A DNA stretch of 64,000 nucleotides from Anastatus disparis (GCA_017163975.1 JAFFSR010000347.1:3956001-4020000), one strand, 5' to 3'; shown: positions 10,166 through 21,437, counted from the stretch's first letter. Notes: generated from the sequence alone by a model not told the origin. Program-made: numbers and translations.

Positions 10166-10738
10166 GTTAGGGCAACGGAAGAAACTACAAGCAAAGATAA
10201 GGATCTAAATCTAGAAAAGTATAGACCTATAGAAACTGTCTTCACAGAAATAGATAAGATTGCTGAAGGAAATGCTAAGAAGATGAAGGTAATGGAAGCT
10301 CTAGGTATGCCTGTGCTAAAGTCAAACAACTATCGTATGATCTACGGAGATATCAACTATATAGGCTCGAAAAGGGCAATATTCTATTTTGATCGAGGTA
10401 TAAGAGGGAAACAAATTTATACAAACTCTATGTATTCTTTGAAACATCAACCACCAGATAAAGATATTGTGATTATAGATGATATTGTATTTACATCATC
10501 ATGTAAAAATGATTTGTCAAATCAGCATAAAGAAATGTTTCCACATTGTAGAGTGACTTTTGCTGCGGGTCTGACATGTCCAGCTAGACTAAGTAGTATG
10601 GAAAGAATGCTACATGCAAGAGATAGAAATGCGTCTCCTGACGTAATGGTAACAGCAAGACAAATGCTAGTTAGGTATTGGCAGTGGGATTGTTTGGTAT
10701 ATCGTACGGGTTTCTTTATCAGAGCTTTTCGAGAATGA
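10166..10738 (+). pseudogene. Unidentified protein fragment of about 190 codons
   Basis: From about 10166 the frame is open to a TGA at 10736-10738, although the first ATG is at 10283. The translated segment looks like real protein: mixed hydrophobic and charged residues, phrases such as NYRMIYGDINYIGSKRAIF, DIVIIDDIVFTSSC, FPHCRVTFAAGLTCPARL and MVTARQMLVRYWQWDCL, and several cysteines. Base composition is less AT-rich than the flanks. I cannot assign a family. Position between a LINE tail and an LTR-like block suggests a transposon or captured gene. No signal peptide or transmembrane segment is apparent. Treated as a fragment because no convincing start is present. Confidence 0.4.
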
Positions 10739-10934
10739 ATAAATATTATTTGTACTAAATCTTTAAACAATACTGTATAATAGAATATTGTGAAACAGAA
10801 TAAGTATTATTTTGTATTATTTCTTTTTTTAACATACAGAATAATAGAATGTTATAATATAATAATTAAAATAATCTATCATTGTTAAACTGATTAATAC
10901 ATAAATTTATAATTATATTTAATATATTATACAA

Positions 10935-11270
10935 TGTACTGGTTTTGGATAGTAACAGAGCTAATCCAAGCCAGAGTGATAGTTTGTGATAGTGTGAGTG
11001 TAAGTGGGCCTGATGGTACGGAGCCGTGTTAAGAAGTCCGGCATGGATCCGTGCTGTCAGTATGTATGAAAGTGAGTTAGTATGGTTAGTGGTTATAGCT
11101 GTATTGGATACAGTTTAACTAACTGACACCTTATTAATCCAGATCTGCAAGCAGGAAATATGTTTTTCCTCTGCAGGGTTGCGGCGTTCGAGTGTTTTGT
11201 TATGTAATAAAACTACTGTGTAATAGCCTGTAATTGTTATATGTAACTCTGGTTTATTGATTTTGGAACA
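10935..11270 (+). mobile_element. LTR-like segment of a retrotransposon relic
   Basis: A GC-richer block with promoter-terminator character: ATAAAACTACTG supplies a polyadenylation-like AATAAA near 11206, followed by a GT-rich stretch and the sequence GGTTTATTGATTTTGG just before a gag-like frame. The order polyadenylation signal, U5-like segment, short leader, gag-like frame is that of a 5' LTR. No second LTR was found and the left edge is uncertain, so the call is tentative. Confidence 0.35.
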
Positions 11271-11278
11271 GCTACGGA

Positions 11279-11475
11279 GATACAGAGAACGAAGGGAACG
11301 TTAAAGAGAGTAAAAGATCGTCTTGGAAAAATTGTAGCAATTGCACCAAGCGAAAGTTAAACTAAAGGACCAAAGGAAGAAAGGAAAGTATATACTTTAT
11401 TGACTGAAATACACAACGATATGGCATCACATAAAGAAGCTATGAATTCAGCTAATAAACAAAAATGGATTTAAA
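11279..11475 (+). pseudogene. gag-like N-terminal fragment of an LTR retrotransposon
   Basis: The frame GTLKRVKDRLGKIVAIAPSE, then after one stop YTLLTEIHNDMASHKEAM, resembles the short basic helix and following segment at the start of BEL/Pao gag proteins. The frame ends at a TAA near 11475. It directly follows the LTR-like block, as a gag start should. The match is short; another LTR class is possible. Confidence 0.35.
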
Positions 11476-11489
11476 CGATCAGCAATAAA

Positions 11490-12237
11490 TTGGATTCTAC
11501 GAACAAAAATAATATCTGGAAAATAGTGGATTGATCTTCTATAGCGAAAGACATCTTGATAAAAGCTATACACGGCTTTGCAACTTCGACGTCGTTGACA
11601 CTCGCAACTAAAGCTCACAACAGATATCTCCTTTATATCAGAAGATTGGTAATGTATTATCTACATATAGTTGATTCTCGCTCTTAACTGTAAAAACAAA
11701 AATCTTGAAGACGCAAGTTACTTTCATCGACTACAGTTGTAAAATTTAGATATGATTAATAAAGTTTAAACTTAAATTTTTTGAGGAAAAATTAATTTGC
11801 TAGTCCAGAGCAAATATTAAGTATGATTTAATTTAATTTATATTGCATATCTTACACATCAATTAAGCACACATAAAGCTTCACTTTGCAATCACATCAT
11901 AAATTGAATGTTAAGTTTGCTAACAAGTTCATTTACAAACTCATTCCATCATTTGTATGCTTTCAATTTTATTTACAACTAGCTTGCCACAGCGACCCTT
12001 AGGGCTGTTGTAGCTCGCACCTCGGACTTTTCAGAGCTTCGCTTTACTCAGCTGTGAAATTCCCTAGGGCCTTGCATCGCAAAGCAATGCAAGGCATGCA
12101 AAAAGCTTAGCTTTTTGTATATGAGGCACGACCGACGACGCTCGCGCTTCGCGCCCGCCCTTCATTATTACTTTCTTTGGTAATTCTTTCGTTATGAAAA
12201 AGAAAAATGTTTTCATATTTCAATAGCTTAAGAATTA
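11490..12237. other. Non-coding stretch with one GC-rich patch
   Basis: No gene seen. Within 12000-12165 the composition changes sharply: the patch holds small perfect palindromes (CCTTGCAT with ATGCAAGG, and AAAAAGCTTAGCTTTTT) and CG-rich phrases such as GACGACGCTCGCGCTTCGCGC, which contrast with the AT-rich flanks. It may be part of an unrecognised repeat. Confidence 0.45.
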
Positions 12238-12735
12238 AATTTTCTTATATAGTTTTTATTCGACCTGAATAATTCTGACGGAAAATGAATTAAAATAATA
12301 ATACAAATAAACTTTGGGAATTTGGACAAAATCGTTTGAACTGATTTAAAATAATAATCCTTTTAGAGGTTAAAAAAAATGATTTTTTAGTAATAACTTG
12401 AAAAAATACAAATTTTTGAAAAAAGTAGACGAAATAAAAGCTATAGAGAAAAAAATATATATCTTTTTATATCATACATTTTTTCCTAAAATCAAAGTTT
12501 ATCAAACTAATAGTAAAAAAGTGTTAAATTTTAATAATTTTCATGATTAATTTAAAAAATATTAACTTTGGAAAAAAATGTTTGATATAAAAAAGATTTT
12601 TTTGATCTATAAAATGACTATTATGGAAAAATGGCTCCAAAGATTTTTTTCTAAATAGGAACGTTTATTTGTATTATGATTTTAAATGATTTCCCGTTGG
12701 AATCATTTAAGTTAAATAAAAACTTGTAAAGAATT
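12238..12735. mobile_element. Foldback (palindromic) repeat, diverged
   Basis: Outer arms pair ATAATACAAATAAAC near 12296 with its complement near 12665. Inner arms pair TATCATACATTTTTTCC near 12471 with the complement near 12575. The arms are imperfect and A/T-rich. No coding sequence. No target duplication could be fixed. Confidence 0.5.
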
Positions 12736-14655
12736 TATTAACTTGATTTCTTACATACATACATCCATACATACATACATTTTCAGGAAGGCTTGTAATA
12801 ACTTCATTTTGCGATAAAAATAATTTTCTTATCATGATATAACATATTTTCAAAAGTTACGTTTTTCGCGATGACAAAAATATAAAGCACTTCTGTATAG
12901 CGATCGTGCCTAAAAATTGATGGTTGCAAGCTTGCGTTGTAGATATTGAATTAAGAAGATTATCAAGTAAATAGAGTTGTATCAGATTTCCTTAAAATTT
13001 TGATCACATGTTTATAATAACATTATGTACCTGCCTTTAAATTTTTAGAAGCTTGAGTTGTACCAATTTTGAGATATAAACTTCTAAAATTTCAATTTTT
13101 AACTCGTAATCCCTATATTGACGTGCTGTAAAAAGGACGTTTTCAATGATTATGAATTTGTTTTGTGTCAGATTTAAACCGGAAACTAATATGTAATGTA
13201 GAATTTCACAAAGAATATATTGATCACAAATTGAAAAATACTAACCTTACCGTTTTTAACAAATTACAACTCAAACATGTATACAAATAGAAAATGTCTA
13301 CAGAAAATGTATGAATTTAAGCACGTAAACGGACAGAGAGTAGTGGTGGGGTAACGACAACTAGTGCGTTCCTATACATATATAACGCGTGTGTAAATAT
13401 TTCGCGAACACAGTAAGAATCAAAAGTTAAAACTATTGCGCATGCGCGCACACTGAAAAACTTTTAGTAGATAAAACTTTGATGAAAATATCAAAGCTCT
13501 AACTAAAAAGAAAAAATGAAGTAAAGTTCAACTGTTTTTTTCCTTTCGGACTATACTTGGAAAATAATGGAAATTTTATATTTTTTTTATAGAATAGAAT
13601 CCTTTGCTCGTTTTTTGCTCTACAGCGCTCAGCCCCTACATTTGTATGTACATATTTAATTTATTAAATACAATTAAAATTTAATTTCTAATGCCAGTCC
13701 TTTAAAACTTCTCAATCATTTAAAAATTCACTGAAAAGGTGATATTACAATAATTGCAACTTAACCTAAAACTATTCACTTAAATTTGGCTTTGCAAATT
13801 GTTGTTTCTAGTACTTAAAACACTCACTCAAAAATTCATTCATTAAATCAAATTGCAATTTAAAAATTTCAATTCGCTTTATTTAAAGTTTATGTGCACA
13901 ATCTCCGTTGCTATTTTGACTTTAAATTCACATCATTTGCTTTAGCTTTCATTGAATCTCTTTATTGTCAATGCTACTTAAGGTTCCGAATATTCGGCGA
14001 ATTGGAATTTAAATTTTATTACTAAACTATGCAATTGAGTAGCATCCAAAGAAATTTTTAAGGCTTGCTTACTGCATCTTATTCGCTATTCTTTTGCGAA
14101 TAACCTAGTGACTAGAATCGCCGTAGCCATAACCTATTCAATTGACTATTAAACTAACAAGTCTGTCTTATTGTAGCTTAGAATCAATTACTACTCGCCT
14201 TCAAAAATCGTTGCTTATATTGATTTTTCTTTGCAAGTAGGCTGATCACTGAAGCAGAAGAACAAACACTATAAACCCAAGTTAATGGTGTTCTACATGA
14301 TCGGAAGGTGACTGGCAAAGTGATCGCGGACTTAGCTAGCGCAACTCGACTTATTGCAGATCGTCACTTCGCCAACAAAGAAATCAAAACCCGTCTGAAA
14401 TCATTATAATATTATTGGACAGAATTTTCTCAACGAATCATTATGCTAGTTCCGTACCAAGAGCAGTCTGTTGATCGCTCCTAATTCAAGCAAAACTATG
14501 TTCAAGAGGTTATGGATTGTTATCTTACTGCAAAAACTTGATACAGAAACTACTGAGATTGACGCATCGAATTGTACTAATTTCTGCATTTGTGAACATT
14601 TCAGTCCTAGCTTCAATTGGTAAGCACGGGTCAAGCTCTCACTTTTAATCAAGCA
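12736..14655. other. AT-rich stretch; a TACA microsatellite and a MITE-like fragment
   Basis: A TACA tandem repeat lies at 12751-12780. At about 13515-13610 the phrase ATAGAATAGAATCCTTTGCTCG and its surroundings match the interior of the palindromic element at 21747-22082, so this is probably a diverged partial copy. No gene was recognised. The segment 14240-14650 has somewhat higher complexity and could be the front of the BEL/Pao gag relic that follows, but I could not read it in frame. Confidence 0.45.
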
Positions 14656-14754
14656 TTTTCATAAAAGTTAAAGCTAATTACTTTCAAAGGATATCTACAA
14701 AAATAGGAATCTTTCAAAGATCCGTTTATATCTCTTGTTATGGACAATGCCAAT
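14656..14754 (+). pseudogene. BEL/Pao gag fragment, left of the insertion
   Basis: The frame reads LKLITFKGYLQK, a TAG (14704-14706, where related proteins have tryptophan), then ESFKDPFISLVMDNAN. This is the conserved FxG...W.SFKD.F..L.HDN block of BEL/Pao gag. It is cut after the AAT of DNAN by the hAT-type element. Earlier codons are not readable. Confidence 0.65.
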
Positions 14755-15238
14755 CAGGCTTGCGAAAAAAGTAATTAAAAATTTTAATTACGAATTACTT
14801 CTTAATTTCAAATGAAATTTAATTTAATTCAGAAATCACTTTTAAATTCGTTATTAAAGCTCATTTAATTCAAAAATCATATTTTATTTGTTAATTAAAT
14901 ATATTTAATTCACAAATCAAAAATTATTTTTGAATTAAAAGAGCTTCAATTAGAAAATCCAAATAGAATTCTTAATTAAATTATTTCAATTAAGAAATCA
15001 AAAATTACTCGTTAATTAAGAACGCTTCAATTATAAAATGAAATTAGAATTCTCAATCAAATAATTTCAATTATGAATTCAAAAATTAATCGTGAATTAG
15101 AAAAGCTTTAATTAGAAAATCAAAGTGGAATTCTTAATAAAATTATTTCAATTGAGAAATCAATTATAATTTGTGAATTTAAAGGCTTCGATTAAAAAAT
15201 CAACAATTAATGTCTTGTTGAACATAAACCTCATTACA
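14755..15238 (+). repeat. Left inverted arm of the hAT-type element
   Basis: Arm with internal subrepeats of roughly 100 bp, each holding TTAATTCANAAATC and AGCTTCAATTAGAAAATC. The inner edge (AAGGCTTCGATTAAAAAATC) matches the right arm. Arms have diverged in length by small indels. Confidence 0.8.
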
Positions 15239-15274
15239 AACTCTTATTCCATAAACCAATAAATCCATAAACTC

Positions 15275-15530
15275 CTTCGAGCATATACTACTGGAGGAAA
15301 CCTCCAAATCGCAGCATGCGTTATAAGGCAAAAAGAGAAAACGCTGCTATTAAGGAACGTGCTATCTCTCTCTCTCGTCTCATTAGATTGGTTGTTTCCG
15401 TTTCTCGCGAACAGAAGTAGCCAATCAAATGTAGCGAAAGAGAGATGCACCTTTATAGTAGCCTTCTCTCTCTTCGCCTTGTCACGTTTTTAATGGCTGG
15501 GACGCTTCCTACAGTAGTATATGCTCAAAG
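15275..15530. mobile_element. 256-bp foldback MITE with 8-bp TSD, copy A
   Basis: TIR CTTCGAGCATATACTACTG at the left and its near complement at the right. Flanks ATAAACTC (15267-15274) and ATAAACTT (15531-15538) are a 7-of-8 direct repeat. The centre is rich in TCTCTCTC and its complement. An 8-bp TSD again suggests hAT, but the terminus is not CAGG-like. It sits just inside the left arm of the larger hAT-type element, so it inserted later. Copy B is at 27268-27519. Confidence 0.8.
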
Positions 15531-15538
15531 ATAAACTT

Positions 15539-16960
15539 TAAACTTATAAACCATAAGCCAAACAGCGATTATTCGAACAGCAATGCGAAAAAATTAAAGA
15601 TTCATATTTACAAATCAAAAACAAATGAAAGAGTGTCATTAACTGATTTTGACACATTATCCAAAAATTCTAAAGCAACATTAAAATGTTATTTATTAAT
15701 GTTTCAAATATAAAAAAAATTTAATTAATATAAAAAAACCTTATATAAATAAAAATATTGTGGCAATTTGATTGGAGTTATTCAATCGAACACATAAATA
15801 TGTTGAATTTACAGATATTAAAATCATTATCAGAATATATTTAAACTAAACAAAATAAAGACGAATTTCTCATACTTACAGAAAACTTTGAATTTTCTAC
15901 GGCAAAAGTATACCTGCGCCGCTCAATTTTTTACTCCTGAGAATTCATCAAATGGATAACCATATTTTATAATAAGGTTTTTGATTTCTGTTTAATCTTT
16001 TTATAGCCCCTAATACGACCCACGATAACATCTACTTAACTTGTGCTTACGAAGGATTCATATGATCTCGACTACTCTTTTTAGCTTAAACAGCAGTCAG
16101 ACCCGGGCTAAAGTTCTCGACCGATTACTGTCCAAGTCAAAAACATTAGTCTTGCTAATATTTATCCTTCGTACGCTCAAGTTGAGTATATAACTAATAT
16201 ATATGTATTCAGTTACCACATTGCGTATACTCTATAACTGACAGTTTCAGTGTTCGTAATGATACTTTCTTTAATGTAATGATGATGATATTGTGCAAAT
16301 TTTTTAAATAGAATATATTTTTGCATACGAAAATAGATTTATTGATGAAATTTACGTTCAATGCTATCTATTATTATTTAATTTTTAAGAATTTAATTCT
16401 GTTGAATGATTCAAAATTTTGTTTATTATTTGAATCATATTATTATTATCTTAAGTATTCATGATTTTTATTTAAAAATCTAGTTTTGTTTAATAATTCA
16501 AAATATAATTTTGTTTATTAATCAAATTATAACTCATTTCTATATAGAACTCGCTTTTATTTATGCATCTTAAGCATTCATGATTAGGTGGCGGATTTCA
16601 TACATACGTGCTACAAAATAGTTTATGGTACTCGTCTTTTGAATGGCATATTCTAACCATATAAAACACTTGTATTATAATATAATACACCATTTGATAC
16701 ACTTGTATCATAATATACTATAGTAGCAGAGTAATCAAGATGCGAAGCTTGATTTATAATTTACGATTTTCTTATGTTTATGATAAAATATACGATGTTG
16801 CCATTTGACATACACGTTTAGAAACATAACCTTGACGGTTGATGTAGAAATATAAAAACTACAGCTTAGATGATTTTTTTGTTCATATCTCATTAATGTT
16901 GAAAATAAAATTTTTATAGAATTTCATAAAGCACGGTATACATTTGCATTACCATACTTC
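15539..16960. other. Interior of the hAT-type element, no gene recognised
   Basis: AT-rich DNA with no convincing frame. A short repeated phrase CACTTGTATNATAATATA occurs twice near 16668 and 16700. Confidence 0.5.
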
Positions 16961-16961
16961 T

Positions 16962-17565
16962 ATATGCATGATTTTATGTTCCTTTAAATTATCTTTCATA
17001 AGGAAAGTTTGATCACAAAGCATACACTTTCTATCTTAGAGTTCCAAGTGCTTTGTTAGCTTGTATTTTTTTTAAGTATAGTGATTTGTAAAAGATTTGT
17101 CGCAATCAGTATACTTAAAATCCCGGATATTCATATGAACTGTGCGTTGGTGATGTCTTAAATTTTCTGTATAATTGAAAAATTTATCGCATTGGATACA
17201 TTTAAAATGCTGGATTTTGAAATGTATTACACGTTCGTGTTGTTTTAGACTTTCCTTAGTAGTTAAAGATTTATTGCATTCTGTACAATTTCAAATGTAT
17301 TACACTTTCGTGTTGTTTTGACCTTTCCTTAGTAGTAAAAAATTATTCAATACTGAATGATTTTTTGCAAAAAGTGCACTTAAGATCTCGGATTTTTAAA
17401 TGTACTGTTCACTTATGATATTTTAAATTTTGTTTAGTGCTAAAATATTTTTCACAATGAGAGCATTTCATTTCGCGGATTTTCAAATGTACAGCACATT
17501 TGTTGTGTTTTAATATTGTTTTATAAGCATTTTGTAAACTTTGTCGCAATGAATACACTTCCAAT
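16962..17565 (-). pseudogene. Decayed C2H2 zinc-finger array carried by the hAT-type element
   Basis: Reading right to left, about seven C2H2 fingers are recognisable in shifting frames: CIHCDKVYK (broken), CSHCEKYFSTKQNLKYH, CTFCKKSF, CTECNKSLTTKESLKQH with a second histidine after ERVI, CIQCDKFFNYTENLRHH with QRTVH, a finger whose second cysteine pair is damaged (YTDCDKSF), and CMLCDQTFLMKDNLKEH with KIMH. Spacing follows C-x2-C-x12-H-x3/4-H. Linkers are H-x-K-I-x-x-F-K-type and not TGEKP. Such arrays bind DNA in the nucleus. Stops and frameshifts show that it is dead here. It begins right at the inner edge of the right arm and could be a captured host gene or an element-encoded regulator. 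Confidence 0.75.
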
Positions 17566-17577
17566 AACGGATGTTCA

Positions 17578-18041
17578 TTTATTATAATTAGGTTTACATT
17601 CAGCAAGAAATGAATCGTTGATTGTTTTAATCGAAGCCCTTCAATTGACAAATCATAATTGATTTCTTAATTGAAATAATTTAACTGAGAATTCCGCTTT
17701 GATTTTCTAATTGAAGCTCTTTTAATTCACAATTGATTTTTTATTTCATAGTTGAAATAATTTAATTGAGAATTCTACTTTGATTTTCTAATTGAAGCTC
17801 TTTTAATTCATGATTAATTTTTGATTTCTTAATTGAAATAATTCAATTAAGAATTCTACTTCGATTTTCTAATTGAAGCTTTCTTAATTCACAGATAATT
17901 TTTGATTTGTGAATTAAATACATTTAATTAACAAATCAAATATGATTTGTGAATTAAATGAAATTTAATTACAAATTCAAAAGGGATTTCTGAATTAAAA
18001 TTTATTTAAATCCTAAGTTGATTTAAATATTTGCAACCCTG
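17578..18041 (-). repeat. Right inverted arm of the hAT-type element
   Basis: Complement of the left arm, with the same degenerate subrepeats and ending CAGGGTTGC when read from the outside. The inner edge AGGGCTTCGATTAAAACAATC matches the left arm, then TGAATGTAAACCTAATTATA matches GAACATAAACCTCATTACA. Confidence 0.8.
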
Positions 18042-18830
18042 ATGCCAATATGTCTAGCATGAATAAATTTCAGACTGGTAAACTGATAAACAAAATAGGT
18101 TTTTTAAATCATCAAAGGTATTAAGATAATTGCCGAAAACATGGAGACGGCTTCGAAAACCCGTATGATAGTCAGTTAGTATGATAATCACCTCTTGCGA
18201 TTTACTTATCAAACAAAAACACTAATTAACCTTTCTACGTCAAATTTTAAATGAGTAGCTCATTTGGATACGCTTGAGTTTCCTATTGACGAAAGCATTA
18301 ACGTTTTTATCTGAGATCTGCCGAACATTGTAATAATATATTTCTGTACTTTACTGTCATCAAGTTACCTTACGGTCTTAAAGCTAAGCTGGGCAAAAGA
18401 TGTGGGACGTTAACATCTTAAGTATTTTCTGAAGTTACAGAAATTACGCACTTTTATTGAGAATCAGATCCAGGTCCCTATCACCTCACAAGTTATCAAA
18501 GAGCCTACTCTTCTCTTAAAGAAGTATTCAAAGGTAATCATTTTTCATAATTCATCGAAGATTAACTTAGCTGCCTCATTTACTTCTAAATTTCCAAAAG
18601 TCTCTAAAACATCTAAGCTCAGTTATAATTCATGTGAATATCAAACAAATTAAATCTAAACCTTATACTCCAATAAATTCACTTTCTTACGTTTTTAGGA
18701 AATTTTCTTAAATTTTAATGTTCTTAAAATTGTTTAAACTCTAATTATCTTGTAAATCAATGTTAATCCAAAGGAAAATCTTTTGTGGCTAACATGACCA
18801 TATCAAGTTGCATTCCATTGAGTCAACTGT
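18042..18830 (+). pseudogene. BEL/Pao gag fragment, right of the insertion
   Basis: After the duplicated ATGCCAAT the frame continues MSSMNKFQTGKLINKIG, then with a frameshift IIKGIKIIAENMETASKT, YDNHLLRFTYQTKTLINL, and DTLEFPIDESINVFI. These follow the order of BEL gag: the helix after HDN, the II-x-x-I segment, YDN-x-LL and the L-x-x-PI segment. Further on, FLKLQKLRTFIENQIQ fits the FLE-x-R-x-x-LE region. Many stops and shifts. It leads directly to the protease piece. Confidence 0.6.
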
Positions 18831-18852
18831 TAATTCCATATCTAAAAGCTAA

Positions 18853-19230
18853 ATGCCCAATAACGTATATGCTCAAGCAAGTTGTAATGCAGCTACGTTG
18901 TCCAAAACTAAATTACTTGTAATGGCATGTGCAGTTCTTCAAGCTGATAATAAGCAAGCTGTTACTATTAGAGCCCTATTAGATTCAGATGCCAAAGAAT
19001 CGTTTATTTCGGACCAGATAGATAACAATTTATCTATATAAGCATTCTAAAGATGTTCCTATATCAGGAGTCAAAGGTTGAATAGCATTAAAAGAAAAAA
19101 GTCGTGTTTTTTAGCTTTGAAATCAGTAAAGAATCCTGATTATTGCTTTAATTTTTTAGCACTAGTTCTGAGAAAGGTGATAAATTAAAATTAAAACGTG
19201 ATATTCTTACCGATAAATATAAGCAGTATG
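18853..19230 (+). pseudogene. BEL/Pao aspartic protease fragment
   Basis: The frame LLVMACAVLQADNKQAVTIR leads into ALLDSDAKESFIS, the retropepsin-like active site; related elements have DSG or DQG where this copy has DSD, so the catalytic turn is damaged. A stop at 19039-19041 is followed in the same or a shifted frame by DVPISGVKG and CFNFLALVLRKV, which match the segment after the protease flap. The protease would mature the polyprotein. The ATG at 18853 is internal. Confidence 0.65.
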
Positions 19231-21368
19231 TACAGTTCATTTAAGAGTATTTTTTTAGCGCGATTAGGAACATTTACTTGATTTTGAAACGTTTATTTTA
19301 AAACTTTTTATTAATGAAAGGTGAGCTTAATTTTTTCAAAAAAGCATTTGCAGTATATCAAAATATTTTTACTCTCAAAGTTATAGCATAATAAAAATTA
19401 AACCTGAATTCCTTTTATAAAACATTAATTAATAATGCTGAAATTTGTTTTTATCTACATATTAAAAAAATTTCATAGCATGCCAATTCTAACACTGGCT
19501 TTCATTTAATCATTCATCACTACAAACTCCAAACAATTTTCAATGAGCTTTCGCCGCATTGTTTCCTTTTTTGAGATATAAAAGCAAAATATAAAGAGAT
19601 GCCTATTTCTAAATTGTGTGCATTTTACGAATACGAGTATTAGAAAATATCATTAGATCTCCAACTGTAAATCTTTTCTGATAACGTGAATTCTCAGTAT
19701 TTGTGGACTTTTGATTTTGAAGAGATAATAATCTAGAATCCATAATACTATAATTACAAATTTAATTCTTTCTTGTATTCATTTTGATGGTAAAGGGTTG
19801 GGCTTTTCATAATAACTTTGAGAAGTAGGGTTAAAGAAAACAAAAAAGAAAGAGGAGAAAGATAAAAAGAAGAAGAAGAGAGGAAGAAAGGGAAAAGAAA
19901 AAGGGAAAAAGTATAGAAGTAGATAGCTGGTAATCCTAGAGCAGAATAAACGAGAATCAATAGGAAAAATAAAACGAGGACATGCATCTACTCAACCTGC
20001 GTTTTGAATCCTTATTGAAGTTTACTAATAAGAATTGAAAACACTTGCTTTTTACAACGTATTGCTATAAACTACATTTTCATTTTTTAATGTAATAGGA
20101 ACAAACAATAAAATAAAAAAAGAGGAATATTGTGTTAGAACAAGGTAAAGGACATCGTTATTATGTTGTTCTTAATAACATCTTTACCCCTTTTTATAAT
20201 TTTTATTGCGGATTAATTTGATGTTTAGCCTAGGATTGCACTTATTCTTCTATTCTTTTAAATAAATTCTATGAAATGAATCGTTATTTCGACTCTGTTC
20301 AAATATCATGATTATGATATTAATTGTGATTTTTCAATATAAAACACAATCGTGTATGTTTATTCAAGTATTCAGTTTATCCCTCAACATATTTCTTCGA
20401 AAAAATTAGCTTTAATTTCAAAATAATCCGATTTAATGATCAAGAGAGAAATATTGTTTTGATTTGAATTATTTCTATAATATTAAATAATCGAAGGCAA
20501 AATTTTATATTATTTGAAATTTAGATTATTCGTGCAATATTAATTTCCATGATTCTGCGAAATATAAGTAAAAAATGTATTCATGAATCCCATGAACATT
20601 CACGTATCATAAAAAATCTATTTATTAGAAATGGACTATTCTTTAATTATTTTTAATAAGTTTCTTAATTAAATCATTGTGATCGTATTAAAAAAAATAA
20701 AAAATGTAATAATCTATTTCTGCAATATTGTTATAGCTTTCTCACAACTCATTACGAATCTTCCGAATTGAATTACTGATTATGATTTGATATTTTGTTC
20801 TCTTTACTTGTAGTGTTCGAAAGAGAACCAAAAAATTAGTAACTTTTATGAAAAAAAAGTATCAAGTATAAAAACAAAGTAGCCAGCAACCGCCAAACAC
20901 CAAACCCTTCTAGAAAATAAAGTAGAATATAGATGACACTACTCTGTTAGTAAAGCTTAAAAGAATTATTTCAGTAATAAGTCGTTATAAACTACTGAAA
21001 TGACTACATGTATATACATTTAGGTATCGAAAATAATATTTTAAATTACTATTAAAATCATTTTGTAAATAAGAAGAGTAGATTAAATAGCTTCTATGAA
21101 AAGCTATTATTTATTTATGCAATTACGCAACAATACTAAAGACATATTTTCTAGTTACAAAGATAAAAAATATTTATTAATTTCAAAAAATGAATATAAA
21201 ATTTTTTAAGCAAGTAGAAAATATAAACCATTCAAGAGTTACATGTATATATGTATATACAGGGTGATTGGAAAACATTGGTACATATTTATGTCGTTGG
21301 ATTCAGCGCAATGAGCTGATCCCGAAAAAAATAATATAAATTTTTTTTTTAATTCTACCAATATATCC
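19231..21368. other. AT-rich stretch with a purine-rich tract
   Basis: No gene recognised. 19800-19985 is strongly purine-rich on the plus strand (GAAAGAGGAGAAAG-type), which explains a leucine/serine-rich open frame on the other strand that I do not regard as coding. Near 21250, TATACAGGGTGATTGG resembles a solitary end of a Tc1/mariner-type element. Confidence 0.45.
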
Positions 21369-21369
21369 T

Positions 21370-21428
<59 letters not shown>
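21369..21428. repeat. (AT)n microsatellite
   Basis: About 60 bp of uninterrupted AT dinucleotides followed by ACACACA. It produces an isoleucine-tyrosine frame that is not a gene. Confidence 0.95.

Positions 21429-21437
<9 letters not shown>

Larger units (their letters stand above)
14755..18041. mobile_element. hAT-type element of 3.29 kb with long TIRs and a C2H2 zinc-finger cargo
   Basis: Termini are CAGGCTTGC (left) and CAGGGTTGC (right, complement), flanked by a perfect 8-bp duplication ATGCCAAT at 14747-14754 and 18042-18049. The CAGG-type end plus an 8-bp TSD is the hAT signature. Each end carries an inverted arm of about 460-480 bp built of degenerate subrepeats of AATTCNNAATTGAAA type. 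Inside are a 256-bp foldback (15275-15530), about 1.4 kb of AT-rich DNA and a decayed zinc-finger array on the minus strand. No hAT transposase (hAT or RNase-H-fold motifs) was seen, so it is non-autonomous. Confidence 0.8.
14656..19230 (+). mobile_element. BEL/Pao LTR-retrotransposon relic (gag-protease), interrupted
   Basis: Two coding stretches in plus orientation (14656-14754 and 18042-19230) make one decayed gag-protease region once the insertion at 14755-18041 is discounted. The left piece has LITFKGYLQK and ESFKDPFISLVMDNAN, the typical BEL gag phrase preceding a helical region. The right piece continues MSSMNKF and later shows YDNH and a leader to the protease. The frame carries many stops. 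LTRs were not identified, so only a body fragment is left. The 8-bp duplication ATGCCAAT at the junction fits the reading frame exactly. Confidence 0.7.

Noticed and set aside
15244..15450. 68-codon minus-strand frame
   Set aside because: Falls inside the 256-bp foldback element.
19754..19987. Leucine/serine-rich minus-strand frame resembling a signal or membrane segment
   Set aside because: Translation of a purine-rich tract.
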